Assembly (NCBI RefSeq): GCF_003130795.1
Contig: NZ_CP029353.1
Coordinates: forward strand, 406,001 to 470,000
DNA: 64,000 bases
Source: Azospirillum thermophilum
GTDB taxonomy: Bacteria > Pseudomonadota > Alphaproteobacteria > Azospirillales > Azospirillaceae
Reading direction: 5' to 3'
Shown here: one piece after another, positions 49,262 to 58,241 of the stretch
How positions within the stretch are numbered: position 1 is the stretch's first letter
Layout: each line of letters starts with the position of its first letter
Program-made: the position numbers and the translations under genes
The notes under the pieces: generated by a model
Databases searched by the model: none
Told to the model about the DNA's origin: nothing
Seen by the model: the letters and a program-made list of their open reading frames with translations, nothing else

Positions 49262-50830
49262 ATGTCTGCCATTTTCAACAAGAAATTCCAGATATTCGTC
49301 AGCTCCACTTACAAGGATCTGATTGAAGAGAGGGATGTCGTTTTCAAGACGGTGGTCGATCTGTTGCACATCCCTCTCGGCATGGAGCGCTTTATATCTT
49401 CGGCAGGTGATAAGATTAGCTACATAAAGAAGCAGATTGATCAGGCTGACTACTTTTTTCTCATTCTCGGGGTGAGGTACGGAGAAAAAGAAAAGTCATC
49501 CGGGAAAAGCTATACGGAGCTGGAGTATGAATACGCGCTCAGCCAGAAAATCCCGGTGATCGCCTTCGTGATGACGGAAGAGGCCCGCAAGGAGTCTATT
49601 TCAAGAAATCCGTCCATCATCGACGGAGACGATACGGAAGCATTCATTCGTTTCCGAAACAGGGTTCAGGCGGACCCGATTGTGATGCCCTGGAAAGATC
49701 GGAGCGAACTGGCGGTTTTCTGTCAAAGGGCGCTGATCCATCATTTCGAATTCACGCCTCGTCCCGGATGGGTGCGATTCAACGAAGTTGACCAGATCCT
49801 CAAGCAGAACATGAGCGAGGTCACTTCGAGACTGGCATTGGCTGAAAGCTCCCTGTCGGCGACGCTCAAGGAGAAAGACGATGCTCTGAAGGAAGTCGCG
49901 ACACTCAAGAAGAAGATATCAGAGAACAGCATTTTGACGGATCGCGTCGTAGCCGAGAGTATGGTGCGGAAGCTGAAAATTGAATTCGATCGGATAGACG
50001 AGAACGACTGTACTGATGAGGAGTCGAGAAACAGACTCTATGAGCTCTTGTCTCAGTTCGAAGAGCTGGTCCTTTCGACCAAGGATCGCCCCCAATTCGT
50101 GCAGGCGTCGATGATCGAGGAGGTTGGTGACCTGTGCCGGAAAAACGGTATGGGCGGGCTTGCTCTCTGGCTGTATGAGCAGGCCTTGGAGCGCGACCCG
50201 GGCAGGTATAGTGCAAAAGTTGAGCTGTACAGTTTGATGACTGAAATGGTTCCGCAGAGGCGCGACGAGGCCATTGAATTCTACAGGAAACTCGATTCGG
50301 GAACAAGCGAGTATCAGCTCAAGAGAATATTCGATTCGCTCATAAGGGCTGATCGGTACTCGGATCTTGAACAGATCTGCTCTTTGCTTCTTGAAAGGCT
50401 CGGACCGTCAGGGGACCCCAACAGGCGCGTGCTCCTGCTGAAGAACCGAGCTGTTGCACGGAAGAACATCGATCAGTTTTCCGAGGAAATGCAGAGGCTC
50501 AGCGAGGAAGATATGGATGAAGCGCTGAAGATCTCTCCTGATGATGAAAACACACTGTCAACCTATGCTGCGATACTTCTTCGGTCGAAGAAGTGGCGGG
50601 AGGCGGCGATCAGGTTCAAGACGCTGATAGATATCGATCCGAACGATATGCGATATTACATCAGTCTCGCCAAAGCCCTCAAAGGGCTGCGCAGGTTTGA
50701 TGAAATCGACACTGTGCTGGAGGTCGCCGCATCGAATGCCAGAGGGCATGACGACCTGGAAAAGATCGCCGCTGCGCGTCGGGAAATCGGCGTCAGGGAA
50801 GTGCAGCCGCTTCCGAACCTGGTTCTATAG
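49262..50830 (+). CDS. DUF4062 domain protein with coiled coil and TPR repeats
   Basis: The 522-aa protein begins with a DUF4062 domain (about 8-160). FQIFVSSTYKDLIEERDVVF is the family signature, followed by GDKISYIKKQIDQADYFFLI (typical IDxADYF) and YGEKEKSSGKSYTELEYEYA. This fold resembles TIR/nucleoside-deoxyribosyltransferase modules. A coiled-coil segment follows (about 175-225), then TPR-like helical repeats (about 260-505, e.g. ALWLYEQALERDPGRYSAK, MDEALKISPDDENTLSTYAA). Base composition and codon use are markedly less G+C-rich than neighbours, suggesting transfer. Its stop lies 11 bp from the convergent ptsI stop with no terminator between. A signalling or anti-phage role is possible but unproven. 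Confidence 0.88.
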   Translation: MSAIFNKKFQIFVSSTYKDLIEERDVVFKTVVDLLHIPLGMERFISSAGDKISYIKKQIDQADYFFLILGVRYGEKEKSSGKSYTELEYEYALSQKIPVIAFVMTEEARKESISRNPSIIDGDDTEAFIRFRNRVQADPIVMPWKDRSELAVFCQRALIHHFEFTPRPGWVRFNEVDQILKQNMSEVTSRLALAESSLSATLKEKDDALKEVATLKKKISENSILTDRVVAESMVRKLKIEFDRIDENDCTDEESRNRLYELLSQFEELVLSTKDRPQFVQASMIEEVGDLCRKNGMGGLALWLYEQALERDPGRYSAKVELYSLMTEMVPQRRDEAIEFYRKLDSGTSEYQLKRIFDSLIRADRYSDLEQICSLLLERLGPSGDPNRRVLLLKNRAVARKNIDQFSEEMQRLSEEDMDEALKISPDDENTLSTYAAILLRSKKWREAAIRFKTLIDIDPNDMRYYISLAKALKGLRRFDEIDTVLEVAASNARGHDDLEKIAAARREIGVREVQPLPNLVL

Positions 50831-50841
50831 GCGGCGGCTCC

Positions 50842-52620
50842 TCACGCCACCGTGTTGAAATCGTCCAGCAGGGCGGCGATCCGCCCGCTGTCGCTCTGGT
50901 CCATGATGACGCGGGCGCGGCGGGCGGCTTCGATCACGTCCAGGGAGCGGATGCGCTGCTTCACCTTGGGGATCGAGGGCGGCGACATCGACAGCTCGCG
51001 GACGCCGAGCCCCAGCAGCAGCGCCGTGTAGCGCGGATCACCGGCGATCTCGCCGCACACCGACACCGGGATGCGGGACCGCAGCGCCGCCTCCACCGTG
51101 AACTGGATCAGGCGCAGCACCGCCGGATGCAGCGGGTCGTAGAGCGTCGCCACCTGCTCGTCGCTGCGGTCGATCGCCAGCGTGTACTGCGTCAGGTCGT
51201 TGGTGCCGATGGCGAAGAAGTCGGCGGCATAGGCCAGCGCGTCGGCCGACAGGGCGGCGCCGGGGATCTCCACCATCACCCCGACCGGCGGCAGCGGGTC
51301 GGCGATGGCGGCGCCGCGGCGGCGCAGGCGGCGGGCGACCTGGCCCATCATTTCCCGCACCTTCTGCACCTCCGACACGTTGCAGATCATCGGCAGCAGG
51401 ATGCGCAGGGGGCCGTGAGCCCCGGCGCGCAGCATGGCGGCAAGCTGCGTCTCCAGCAGCTTGGGCTCCCGCAGGCCGAGCCGGACGGCACGCAGGCCGA
51501 GCGCCGGGTTGGGCGGATCGCCGTAGCGTCCCGCCATCCAGCCGGCCAGCTTCTCGCCGCCGACGTCCATGGTGCGGGCGGTGACCGTACGGCCGCCCAT
51601 CCCCTCGATGATCGAGCGCAGCACCTCGTACTGTTCGTCCTCGTCGGGGAGCTGGTCGCGGTTCATGAACAGGAACTCGGTGCGCAGCAGGCCGATGCCC
51701 TGCGCGCCGTTCTCCAGCGCATGCTCCAGGTCGCGGGGCAACTCCAGGTTGGCCTGCAGCGTGATGGCGGTGCCGTCGCGGGTGACCGCCGGCAGCTTGC
51801 GCAGACCCTTGAGCTGCTCGCGCTCGCGCTCGCGCTGGGCGCGGCGGACGCCATACTCCTCCAGCATCTCGGGCGTCGGATCGATGATGACCCGGCCCTG
51901 GATGCCGTCGACGATGACGGGGGTGCCGTTCTTCAGCCCGGCCAGCAGTCCGGCGGCGCCGAGCACGGCGGGAAGCCCGAGCGAGCGGGCCATGATGGCG
52001 GTGTGCCCCTCCGCCCCGCCCAGCACGGTGGCGATGCCCGCAACGATCCGCGGGTCGAGCAGCGCCGTGTCGGCGGGCGTCAACTCCTCCGCCAGCACGA
52101 TGCTGCCGGGAGGCAGGTGGGAGAAGGCCTTGAATTCCTGCCGCATCAGGTTGCGGGTGAGCCGCCGGCCGACCTCGCGCACGTCGCCGATGCGGGCGGC
52201 CAGATAGGCGTCCGTCATGCCGGCGAAGCTCTCGGCGATGCTGGCGATCTCCGCCTGGATGGCGGCCTCGGCATTCACCCTCTGCTCGCGGATGCGCTTT
52301 TCCGCCCCGCGGGTCAGGCGCGAGTTGGTCACCATCTGCAGATGGGCGTCGAGCAGGAAGCCGATCTCCTCCGACGCCGAATCGGGCAGGACCAGCGCCT
52401 TGGACTTCAGCTTGCGGATCTGGCGGCGCGCCTTGGCGGCAGCCTCCTGGAAGCGGGCGACCTCGGCCTCCACCTCCTCGGGCGGGAGGGTGTATTCGGG
52501 GATGGCGACGGCGCCGCTTTCCACCACATGGGCGGGGCCGATGGCGATGCCGGGCGATACGCCGAGCCCGCGCAGCGTCCTCGCCGGTCCGGCCGCGCCG
52601 GCCGGTGTCTCAGTCTTCAT
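50842..52620 (-). CDS. ptsI: Phosphoenolpyruvate-protein phosphotransferase (enzyme I)
   Basis: Enzyme I transfers phosphate from PEP to HPr. The 592-aa protein has the phospho-histidine H206 in GGAEGHTAIMAR, the PEP-binding GIGLLRTEFLFMNR and GTNDLTQYTLAIDR, and the catalytic cysteine in SVCGEIAG. The absence of sugar permease genes nearby and the location beside HPr, EIIA-Man and HPr kinase indicate a regulatory PTS. The start at 52620 overlaps the ptsH end by 11 bp. Confidence 0.95.
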   Translation of the reverse strand: MKTETPAGAAGPARTLRGLGVSPGIAIGPAHVVESGAVAIPEYTLPPEEVEAEVARFQEAAAKARRQIRKLKSKALVLPDSASEEIGFLLDAHLQMVTNSRLTRGAEKRIREQRVNAEAAIQAEIASIAESFAGMTDAYLAARIGDVREVGRRLTRNLMRQEFKAFSHLPPGSIVLAEELTPADTALLDPRIVAGIATVLGGAEGHTAIMARSLGLPAVLGAAGLLAGLKNGTPVIVDGIQGRVIIDPTPEMLEEYGVRRAQREREREQLKGLRKLPAVTRDGTAITLQANLELPRDLEHALENGAQGIGLLRTEFLFMNRDQLPDEDEQYEVLRSIIEGMGGRTVTARTMDVGGEKLAGWMAGRYGDPPNPALGLRAVRLGLREPKLLETQLAAMLRAGAHGPLRILLPMICNVSEVQKVREMMGQVARRLRRRGAAIADPLPPVGVMVEIPGAALSADALAYAADFFAIGTNDLTQYTLAIDRSDEQVATLYDPLHPAVLRLIQFTVEAALRSRIPVSVCGEIAGDPRYTALLLGLGVRELSMSPPSIPKVKQRIRSLDVIEAARRARVIMDQSDSGRIAALLDDFNTVA

Positions 52621-52957
52621 CGAACTTGCGGATGATCAGGTCTGCCAGGGCCGCGATGGCCGTTTCCGCGTCCCGGCCATAGGCGCACAGCTCCACCGAC
52701 GTGCCGGGACCGGCGGCCAGCATCATCAGGCCCATGATCGATTCGCCGGAGACCACCGTCTCCCCGCGGCGCACCTCGATTTCGCAATCGAAGGTCGCAG
52801 CCAGCTTGACGAACTTGGCCGAGGCGCGGGCGTGCAGGCCGCGCTGGTTGGTGATGGTGACGGTCTGGCAGGCCTCGGGATTTCCGCCGTCGCGGTCGCC
52901 GGCGGGGGGGCCGGCGGTAGAACCGGCGGCCGGTTCCGTCTGATCGGTGTCGCTCAT
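52610..52957 (-). CDS. ptsH: Phosphocarrier protein HPr
   Basis: HPr carries phosphate between enzyme I and EIIA proteins. The phosphorylation histidine is H42 in NQRGLHARASAKFV, and the HPr-kinase target serine corresponds to S73 in GESIMG. The protein has 115 aa; the first 28 residues are a hydrophilic extension absent from classic HPr (about 88 aa). A later start is possible, though no better codon with a Shine-Dalgarno sequence is evident. HprK is encoded in the same cluster, so both His and Ser phosphorylation are expected. Confidence 0.93.
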   Translation of the reverse strand: MSDTDQTEPAAGSTAGPPAGDRDGGNPEACQTVTITNQRGLHARASAKFVKLAATFDCEIEVRRGETVVSGESIMGLMMLAAGPGTSVELCAYGRDAETAIAALADLIIRKFDED

Positions 52958-52963
52958 GGATGG

Positions 52964-53362
52964 TCAGTCCGACAGCAGGGAGGAGGCCACGTTGATGTAC
53001 TTCTGCCCCGCGTCGCGGGCGGCGATCACCGAATGGGCGAGGGACTCGTTTTTGCGGACGCTGGCCAGCTTGATCAGCATCGGCAGGTTGACCCCGGCGA
53101 TCACCTCGACCTTCGCCTTGTCCATGATGGAGATGGCGAGGTTGGACGGGGTGCCGCCGAACATGTCGGTCAGGACCACGACGCCCGACCCGTCGTCCAC
53201 TTCGGCGACCGAGTTCAGGATGTCCTGCCGGCGCTGTTCCATGTCGTCTTCCGGGCCGATGCACACCGCGCGCACCTGCGGCTGTTCGCCCACCACATGC
53301 TCGAGCGCGGCGATGAACTCTTCGGCGAGCCGCCCGTGGGTCACCAGAACCATGCCAATCAT
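52964..53362 (-). CDS. PTS EIIA component, mannose family
   Basis: This 132-aa EIIA-Man domain has H9 in LVTHGRLAEEF as its phosphorylation site and the family segment LTDMFGGTPSN. In alphaproteobacteria this lone EIIA (often called ManX or EIIA-Man) has no permease partner and acts in regulation, receiving phosphate from HPr. It lies 6 bp upstream of ptsH on the same strand. Confidence 0.93.
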   Translation of the reverse strand: MIGMVLVTHGRLAEEFIAALEHVVGEQPQVRAVCIGPEDDMEQRRQDILNSVAEVDDGSGVVVLTDMFGGTPSNLAISIMDKAKVEVIAGVNLPMLIKLASVRKNESLAHSVIAARDAGQKYINVASSLLSD

Positions 53363-53538
53363 GGGATGTCCTTCAAGGTTGGATCCTCCCCAGGGGTCTT
53401 GATCGTCGTTTCGGTCGTCATGGTCGCCTTGGAAGGGGCCGTATGCAGGGGGAATTGTCCAGCTGGCAAATCGTCTCGTCCCATTCGTTCCTTATCGGGG
53501 TGTCTCGCATCATGGTGACGGATCCGGGTCTTGTGTCG

Positions 53539-54476
53539 TCAGCCCTGCCGCGCGCCGGTCCGGTCGGCCTCGCGCCGTTCCAGCTCGCGGTGGCTGATGG
53601 CGACCTTGATGTCCATCTCGCGGATCCAGGCGGCCAGCCGCTCGGCCACGAAGACGGAGCGGTGCTTGCCGCCGGTGCAGCCGATGGCGATGGTCAGATA
53701 GCTCTTGCCCTCCTGGGCGAAGCGCGGAAGCAGCGGGCGCAGCAGGCCGGTCAGCCCGCGGAAGAAGGCCGGGAAATCCGGGTCGCCCTCCACCCGCGCC
53801 GCGACCGCCGGATCCAGCCCCGTCAGGGGCGCAGCTCCGGGTCGTAATGCGGGTTGGTCAGGAAGCGCACGTCGAACACCAGGTCGGCCTCGCGCGGGAG
53901 GCCCTGCCGGAAGGAGAAGGAGGTGACGAAGACCTGCAGCGCCGGCTGGGCGTCGCGCTGGAAATGTCCGGACAGGATGCGCCGCAGATCGTGAATGGAG
54001 AGTTGCGTCGTGTCGATGGTGACGTCGGCGCGCTGCTTCAGCGGATAGAGCAGGGCGCGTTCGCGCTGGATGCCGTCGGGCACCGGCCGGTCGGTCGCCA
54101 GCGGGTGGCGCCGCCGCGTCTCGGTGAAGCGGCGCTGCAGCACCTCGTCGCCGCAGTCGAGGAAGACGAGGCGCACGTCGAGCTCCGGGTGCGCCGCCAG
54201 CTCGTCCAGCTCGTCGAGGAAGGCCTGGGCGGAGAAATCGCGGGTCCGGCTGTCGATCACCAGCGCCACCGGGCGGCGGCGCGGGTCGGCCTGCTGCAGC
54301 AGGGCGGAAACCAGCGACAGGCGCAGGTTGTCCACCGCCTCGTAGCCGAGGTCCTCCAGCGCCTTCAGCGCCACCGACAGGCCGGCGCCCGACATGCCGG
54401 TGATCAGCACGACGCGGCCGCGCTGGGGCTGGGATTGGGAATCCGTCGTCGTATTGTCGGTTGGCTGGGTCGTCAT
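53539..54476 (-). CDS. rapZ: RapZ-family protein, with apparent 1-bp frameshift
   Basis: RapZ is an RNA-binding adaptor and nucleotide-binding protein; in E. coli it controls glucosamine-6-phosphate synthase through GlmZ. The N-terminal P-loop domain is intact up to TNPHYDPELRP, where a TGA occurs at about 53823. The C-terminal domain continues in another frame (LTGLDPAVAARVEGDPDF, then AIGCTGGKHRSVFVAERLA). One extra base in the C/G run at 53826-53829 would restore a 312-aa protein. The P-loop reads GMSGAGLS, with Leu33 in place of the usual lysine, so ATP binding may be weak. The start overlaps the hprK stop (ATGA). Confidence 0.87.
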
Positions 54477-54931
54477 GGGAACACCGGGACCTCTCCCAGC
54501 CGGTCTTCCCGGACGGCGGCGGCGGCGACGCGCAGCTTGGCGGGCGTCGAGGCGTCGAAGGGGGCGAGCGCCAGGCGCGGCACCGGGCGGTCGAGCAGGC
54601 GGACGACCTCCGGATCGGGCAGCCGCTCCACATGGCCGTGGGGGACGAGGTCGACGACCAGCCCGACCGGGGCGGATGCCACATGGGGCACCGGCAGGAT
54701 GCCGACCCCGCGCACCTCCAGCAGCCCGGCCAGCCGCTCCGGCGCGCGGGCGGCGACCGTTCCGTCCTCGCCGCCGCCGGCAACGAACAATTCTACGCGG
54801 TCATCGGCGACGAGTTGCGCCCCGCCGTCGATCAGCCGCAAGGCCAGGTCGGATTTTCCGCTGCCCGAGGCCCCCCGCAACAAAATACCGATGCCGGAGA
54901 CCAGGACGCAGGTGCCGTGGATCGTCACCAT
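54473..54931 (-). CDS. hprK: HPr kinase/phosphorylase, short alphaproteobacterial form
   Basis: HprK phosphorylates HPr on serine in response to metabolic state and removes the phosphate. The 152-aa protein corresponds to the C-terminal catalytic domain only, beginning MVTIHGTCVLVSGIGILLRG with Walker A GASGSGKSD (Lys26). The N-terminal domain of Gram-positive HprK is missing, as is normal in alphaproteobacteria. It lies directly upstream of rapZ, manX-like, ptsH and ptsI. Confidence 0.93.
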   Translation of the reverse strand: MVTIHGTCVLVSGIGILLRGASGSGKSDLALRLIDGGAQLVADDRVELFVAGGGEDGTVAARAPERLAGLLEVRGVGILPVPHVASAPVGLVVDLVPHGHVERLPDPEVVRLLDRPVPRLALAPFDASTPAKLRVAAAAVREDRLGEVPVFP

Positions 54932-54972
54932 GATCCCGCGAAGGTGAGACGTACTGCGGGTTCTGTCAATGG

Positions 54973-54998
54973 TATGCTCTGGGTGGCTATGCTCTGGG
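54973..54998. repeat. Two direct repeats upstream of hprK
   Basis: TATGCTCTGGG occurs at 54973-54983 and 54988-54998, spaced by 15 bp, between the hypothetical gene and hprK. It may be a binding site pair or a small duplication. Confidence 0.45.
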
Positions 54999-55047
54999 GG
55001 ATGACGGCGGGACATGCGGGCGAAACCGCTTGCGAGCACCTTTTCCC

Positions 55048-55434
55048 TTACGATCCCGCCTTGCTTCCGGCCGGCTGGGGGGCGGTGCGCCGGATATCCT
55101 CCAATTCGCGCACCAGCGCGTCGCGGCGGCGCACCATCTCCTCGACGTCGTCGAGGTCGGCGGCCTCCAGGCAGGCATCGCGGAAGTCCTTCTCGCGCTT
55201 CAGCCTGGTCAGCAGGTCCTTGTAGCTCTCGGCGATCCGCGCGAGGTGCTGCTGTGCGCCCTGCAACGCTTCGGCGAGCTGCGTCCGCTCGGCGGCGGAC
55301 GCGCGCATCATGCGGGCGAGGTCGCTCTGCTGCTGCCCGGCGTCGCGGATCAGCCGGGCGAGCCGGTAACGACGGAAGTCGATCACCTGGGCTGGGGCAG
55401 TGTGGTCGGGCAGGTGCTGGGCGGGCGGGGACAT
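55048..55434 (-). CDS. Hypothetical coiled-coil protein
   Basis: The 128-aa product is charged and predicted to be helical throughout (ARLIRDAGQQQSDLARMMRA, then LKREKDFRDACLEAADLDDVEEMVRR), with heptad-like patterns. No signal peptide or membrane segment is visible. I do not recognise a family. It is in the chvG-to-hprK interval on the same strand, so it may belong to the operon and could be an adaptor of this regulatory system; this is inference from position only. Confidence 0.6.
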   Translation of the reverse strand: MSPPAQHLPDHTAPAQVIDFRRYRLARLIRDAGQQQSDLARMMRASAAERTQLAEALQGAQQHLARIAESYKDLLTRLKREKDFRDACLEAADLDDVEEMVRRRDALVRELEDIRRTAPQPAGSKAGS

Positions 55435-55585
55435 GAGGGACCCTCCGGATTGCCTGAGGCCAGCCGACGAGCCCGGAAGCGTCCAACCGATGCTGCGATC
55501 GCACTATGACCTTCGACAGCATCGCGCTCCGCCAGAGGTTTGTCCACCTTTTCCGCAAATCCAGTGCAACTTTCCTAAGACAGGA

Positions 55586-57364
55586 CTATGAGCTGGGCAA
55601 CCGGACGATAAAGGTGGCGCCGGCTGCTCTACCTTCGGCGGTGGGGCGGTTCGTCGCAGCGATGGTGCCGTCATGCGCCTCGACGATCTGCTTGGAGATC
55701 GACAGGCCGAGGCCGGAATGGGTGCCGAACTTCTCGCCCGCCGGCCGTTCGGTGTAGAAGCGCTCGAAGATCGCCTCCTCCTTGCCTTCGGGAATGCCGG
55801 GGCCGTCGTCGCTGACCGTCACCTCCACCATGCCGCCGGTCCGGCGCGCCGACAGCCGCACCGTGCCGCCGGGGGGCGAGAAGGACAGGGCGTTGGCGAT
55901 CAGGTTCTGGAAGACCTGGGTCAGCCGTCCCTCCAGCCCGGGGACCACCAGCCGCTCCCCCGGCGTCAGGTCGAGCTGGATGCGCGGCGCCGTCGGATCC
56001 GCGTCCTCGTCGCCGTCCGCGCCGGCGACGGGATCATGCATCTCCGCCAGCATCCCCAGCATGGCGCCGAGGTCGACCGGCTCCAGCTCGGCCCGCGACA
56101 GCTCGGCGTCGAGCCGCGAGGCGTTGGAGATGTCGCTGATCAGGCGGTCCAGCCGCTGCACGTCGTCGGCGATGATCGCCATCAGGCGGGCCCGCCGGTC
56201 GGGGTCTGAGATGCGGTTGGCCGTCTCCACCGCGCTGCGCAGCGAGGTCAGCGGGTTCTTGATCTCGTGCGCCACGTCGGCGGCGAAGCGCTCGATGGCG
56301 TCCATGCGCGCCCACAGGGCGGCGGTCATGTCGCGTAGCACGCCGGACAGCTCGCCGATCTCGTCGCCGCGGGCGGTGAGGTCGGGGATCTCGGTGTGGC
56401 GTCCGTGGCCGGCGCGCAGCCGGTCGGCCGCCTGGGCGAGCCGGCGGATCGGCCGGGCGATGGTACCGGCGAGATAGAGCGACATGGCGACCGTGACCAG
56501 CAGCGACACGGCGAAGACCCGCAGGATGTCGAAGCGGACGGAGCGTATGGCGCGGTCGATCTCGCCGCCGCCGCGGCTGAGCAGCACGGCCCCCAGCACC
56601 TCGCGGTAGCGCTGCACCGGCACCGCCACGGTCAGCAGAAGCTCGGGCTCGCCGCTCGTCGCCTCGACCCGCCAGGCAGTGGCCGCCGTCTCGCCGACGA
56701 GCGCGCGCTCCACGTCCGGGGTGGGCGCGTCGGGGGCCTCGCGGTAGAGCGGCAGGTCCTCGCGGCTCGGCACCACGTCGATCAGGCGGCTGTACAGCTC
56801 GTTGATGGCGCGCGACAGCGCATCGCCCGGTGCCGGCTGCGGCAGCTCGCGGATCTCGATGCCGCCCATGGAGCCTGTCAGCACCCGGCTGTCCGACAGG
56901 GTATGGCCGTCCACGCCGTAGAGGCGGGTGCGGGTCGCCGTCGCCTCCACCAGGCGGCGGACCATCTGGCGCGCCAGTTCCGGCGACAGCTCGTAGGTCT
57001 CGCGCCCGCCCTCCTCGCCGGGAATGTCGGAGGGGATGAAGTTGCGCTGCACCGCCCCCTCGCCCAGCGCCGACGCGAAGATGCGCGCCTCGGTCGCCAG
57101 CGCCTCCAGCTCCGCCTGGATCAGCCGGTCCTGGTAGCGGCCGAGATAGAGCAGCCCCGCCGCCAGCAGCAGCAGCGCCAGCACGTTGACCGCCAGGATG
57201 CGCAGGGTCAGCGGCGAGATGCGCCGGCGCGGGCGGGGCCGCCGCTCGCCGTTGCGCTCCTGCGGGGTGGCGGGCGTCCCCTCGCGGCCGCCGCGGGGGC
57301 GGGCGGGCGGCACGGCGCGGCGGGCCGGCGGGCGGCTATTCCTTGTATCGGTAGCCGACGCCAT
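55586..57364 (-). CDS. chvG: Sensor histidine kinase ChvG/ExoS family
   Basis: ChvG senses envelope conditions, such as acid in rhizobia, and phosphorylates ChvI. The protein has about 592 aa. A basic proline/arginine-rich N-terminus precedes a membrane segment ([20 protein letters not shown]), a periplasmic sensor of about 220 residues, a second membrane segment, HAMP, the H-box [20 protein letters not shown] (His366), the N-box [13 protein letters not shown], and ATP motifs [11 protein letters not shown] and [12 protein letters not shown]. The start is uncertain: the ATG at 57364 overlaps the chvI end by 29 bp, and a GTG at 57313 is the alternative. Confidence 0.93.
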   Translation of the reverse strand: MASATDTRNSRPPARRAVPPARPRGGREGTPATPQERNGERRPRPRRRISPLTLRILAVNVLALLLLAAGLLYLGRYQDRLIQAELEALATEARIFASALGEGAVQRNFIPSDIPGEEGGRETYELSPELARQMVRRLVEATATRTRLYGVDGHTLSDSRVLTGSMGGIEIRELPQPAPGDALSRAINELYSRLIDVVPSREDLPLYREAPDAPTPDVERALVGETAATAWRVEATSGEPELLLTVAVPVQRYREVLGAVLLSRGGGEIDRAIRSVRFDILRVFAVSLLVTVAMSLYLAGTIARPIRRLAQAADRLRAGHGRHTEIPDLTARGDEIGELSGVLRDMTAALWARMDAIERFAADVAHEIKNPLTSLRSAVETANRISDPDRRARLMAIIADDVQRLDRLISDISNASRLDAELSRAELEPVDLGAMLGMLAEMHDPVAGADGDEDADPTAPRIQLDLTPGERLVVPGLEGRLTQVFQNLIANALSFSPPGGTVRLSARRTGGMVEVTVSDDGPGIPEGKEEAIFERFYTERPAGEKFGTHSGLGLSISKQIVEAHDGTIAATNRPTAEGRAAGATFIVRLPSS

Positions 57365-58031
57365 AGAGCGTTTCGATCTGGGAGAAATCGGGGTCGATCG
57401 CCTTGAACTTCTTGCGCAGCCGCTTGATGTGGCTGTCGATCGTGCGGTCGTCGACATAGACGTGCTCGCCATAGGCGGCGTCCATGAGCTGGTCGCGGCT
57501 CTTCACATGGCCCGGCCGCTGGGCGAGCGCCTTGACCAGCAGGAACTCCGTCACCGTCAGGTCGATCGGCTGCCCCTTCCACTGGCAGGCATGACGGGCG
57601 CTGTCGAGCAGCAGGGGGCCGCGGGTCAGCACCTGGACGGGATCGATCGTCTCCGGCTCGCCGCCCAGGGCGGACCGGCGCAGCAGGGTGCGGATCCGCT
57701 CGATCAGCAGGCGCTGGGAGAAGGGCTTCCTGATGTAGTCGTCCGCCCCCATGCGCAGGCCCATCAGCTCGTCCAGCTCGTCGTCCTTGCTGGTCAGGAA
57801 GATGACCGGCATGCGGCTGGTCTGGCGCAGCCGCTGCAGCAGCTCCATCCCGTCCATGCGCGGCATCTTGATGTCGAGCACCGCGAGGTCGGGCGGACGC
57901 TGGGTCAGCCCGCGCAGGGCCTCGGCCCCGTCGGTATAGGTGCGCACCTCGAACCCCTCCGCCTCCAGAGCGATCGACACGGAGGTCAGGATGTTGCGGT
58001 CGTCATCCACCAGGGCGACGGTCTGCGGCAT
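57336..58031 (-). CDS. chvI: Response regulator ChvI
   Basis: This OmpR/PhoB-type regulator (231 aa) has acidic residues D9-D11, the phosphorylation site D53 in [13 protein letters not shown], and a lysine in YIRKPF. The C-terminal winged helix ends in [10 protein letters not shown]. It activates envelope, exopolysaccharide and stress genes in related bacteria. It heads the cluster chvI-chvG-hypothetical-hprK-rapZ-EIIA-ptsH-ptsI; co-transcription is likely, at least of chvIG. Confidence 0.96.
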   Translation of the reverse strand: MPQTVALVDDDRNILTSVSIALEAEGFEVRTYTDGAEALRGLTQRPPDLAVLDIKMPRMDGMELLQRLRQTSRMPVIFLTSKDDELDELMGLRMGADDYIRKPFSQRLLIERIRTLLRRSALGGEPETIDPVQVLTRGPLLLDSARHACQWKGQPIDLTVTEFLLVKALAQRPGHVKSRDQLMDAAYGEHVYVDDRTIDSHIKRLRKKFKAIDPDFSQIETLYGVGYRYKE

Positions 58032-58241
58032 GGGAGCGTTCTACCTCCTCTCTCACGGGAAAAAACGAAAGCATCGTGACGGATTCGGGGTGCTTCCGAG
58101 GTGAATCTGACCCCCGATTGCGGCAGGCCCGCGGCATCGGCGGCAGTTTTCGCTTTTCCCGCGACATTCCTATGGTCCAATATGGCACCAATGTGACGCC
58201 GGGGAAACGGCGCCGCACGGGAGAGCGCACTCGCAAAGGGC

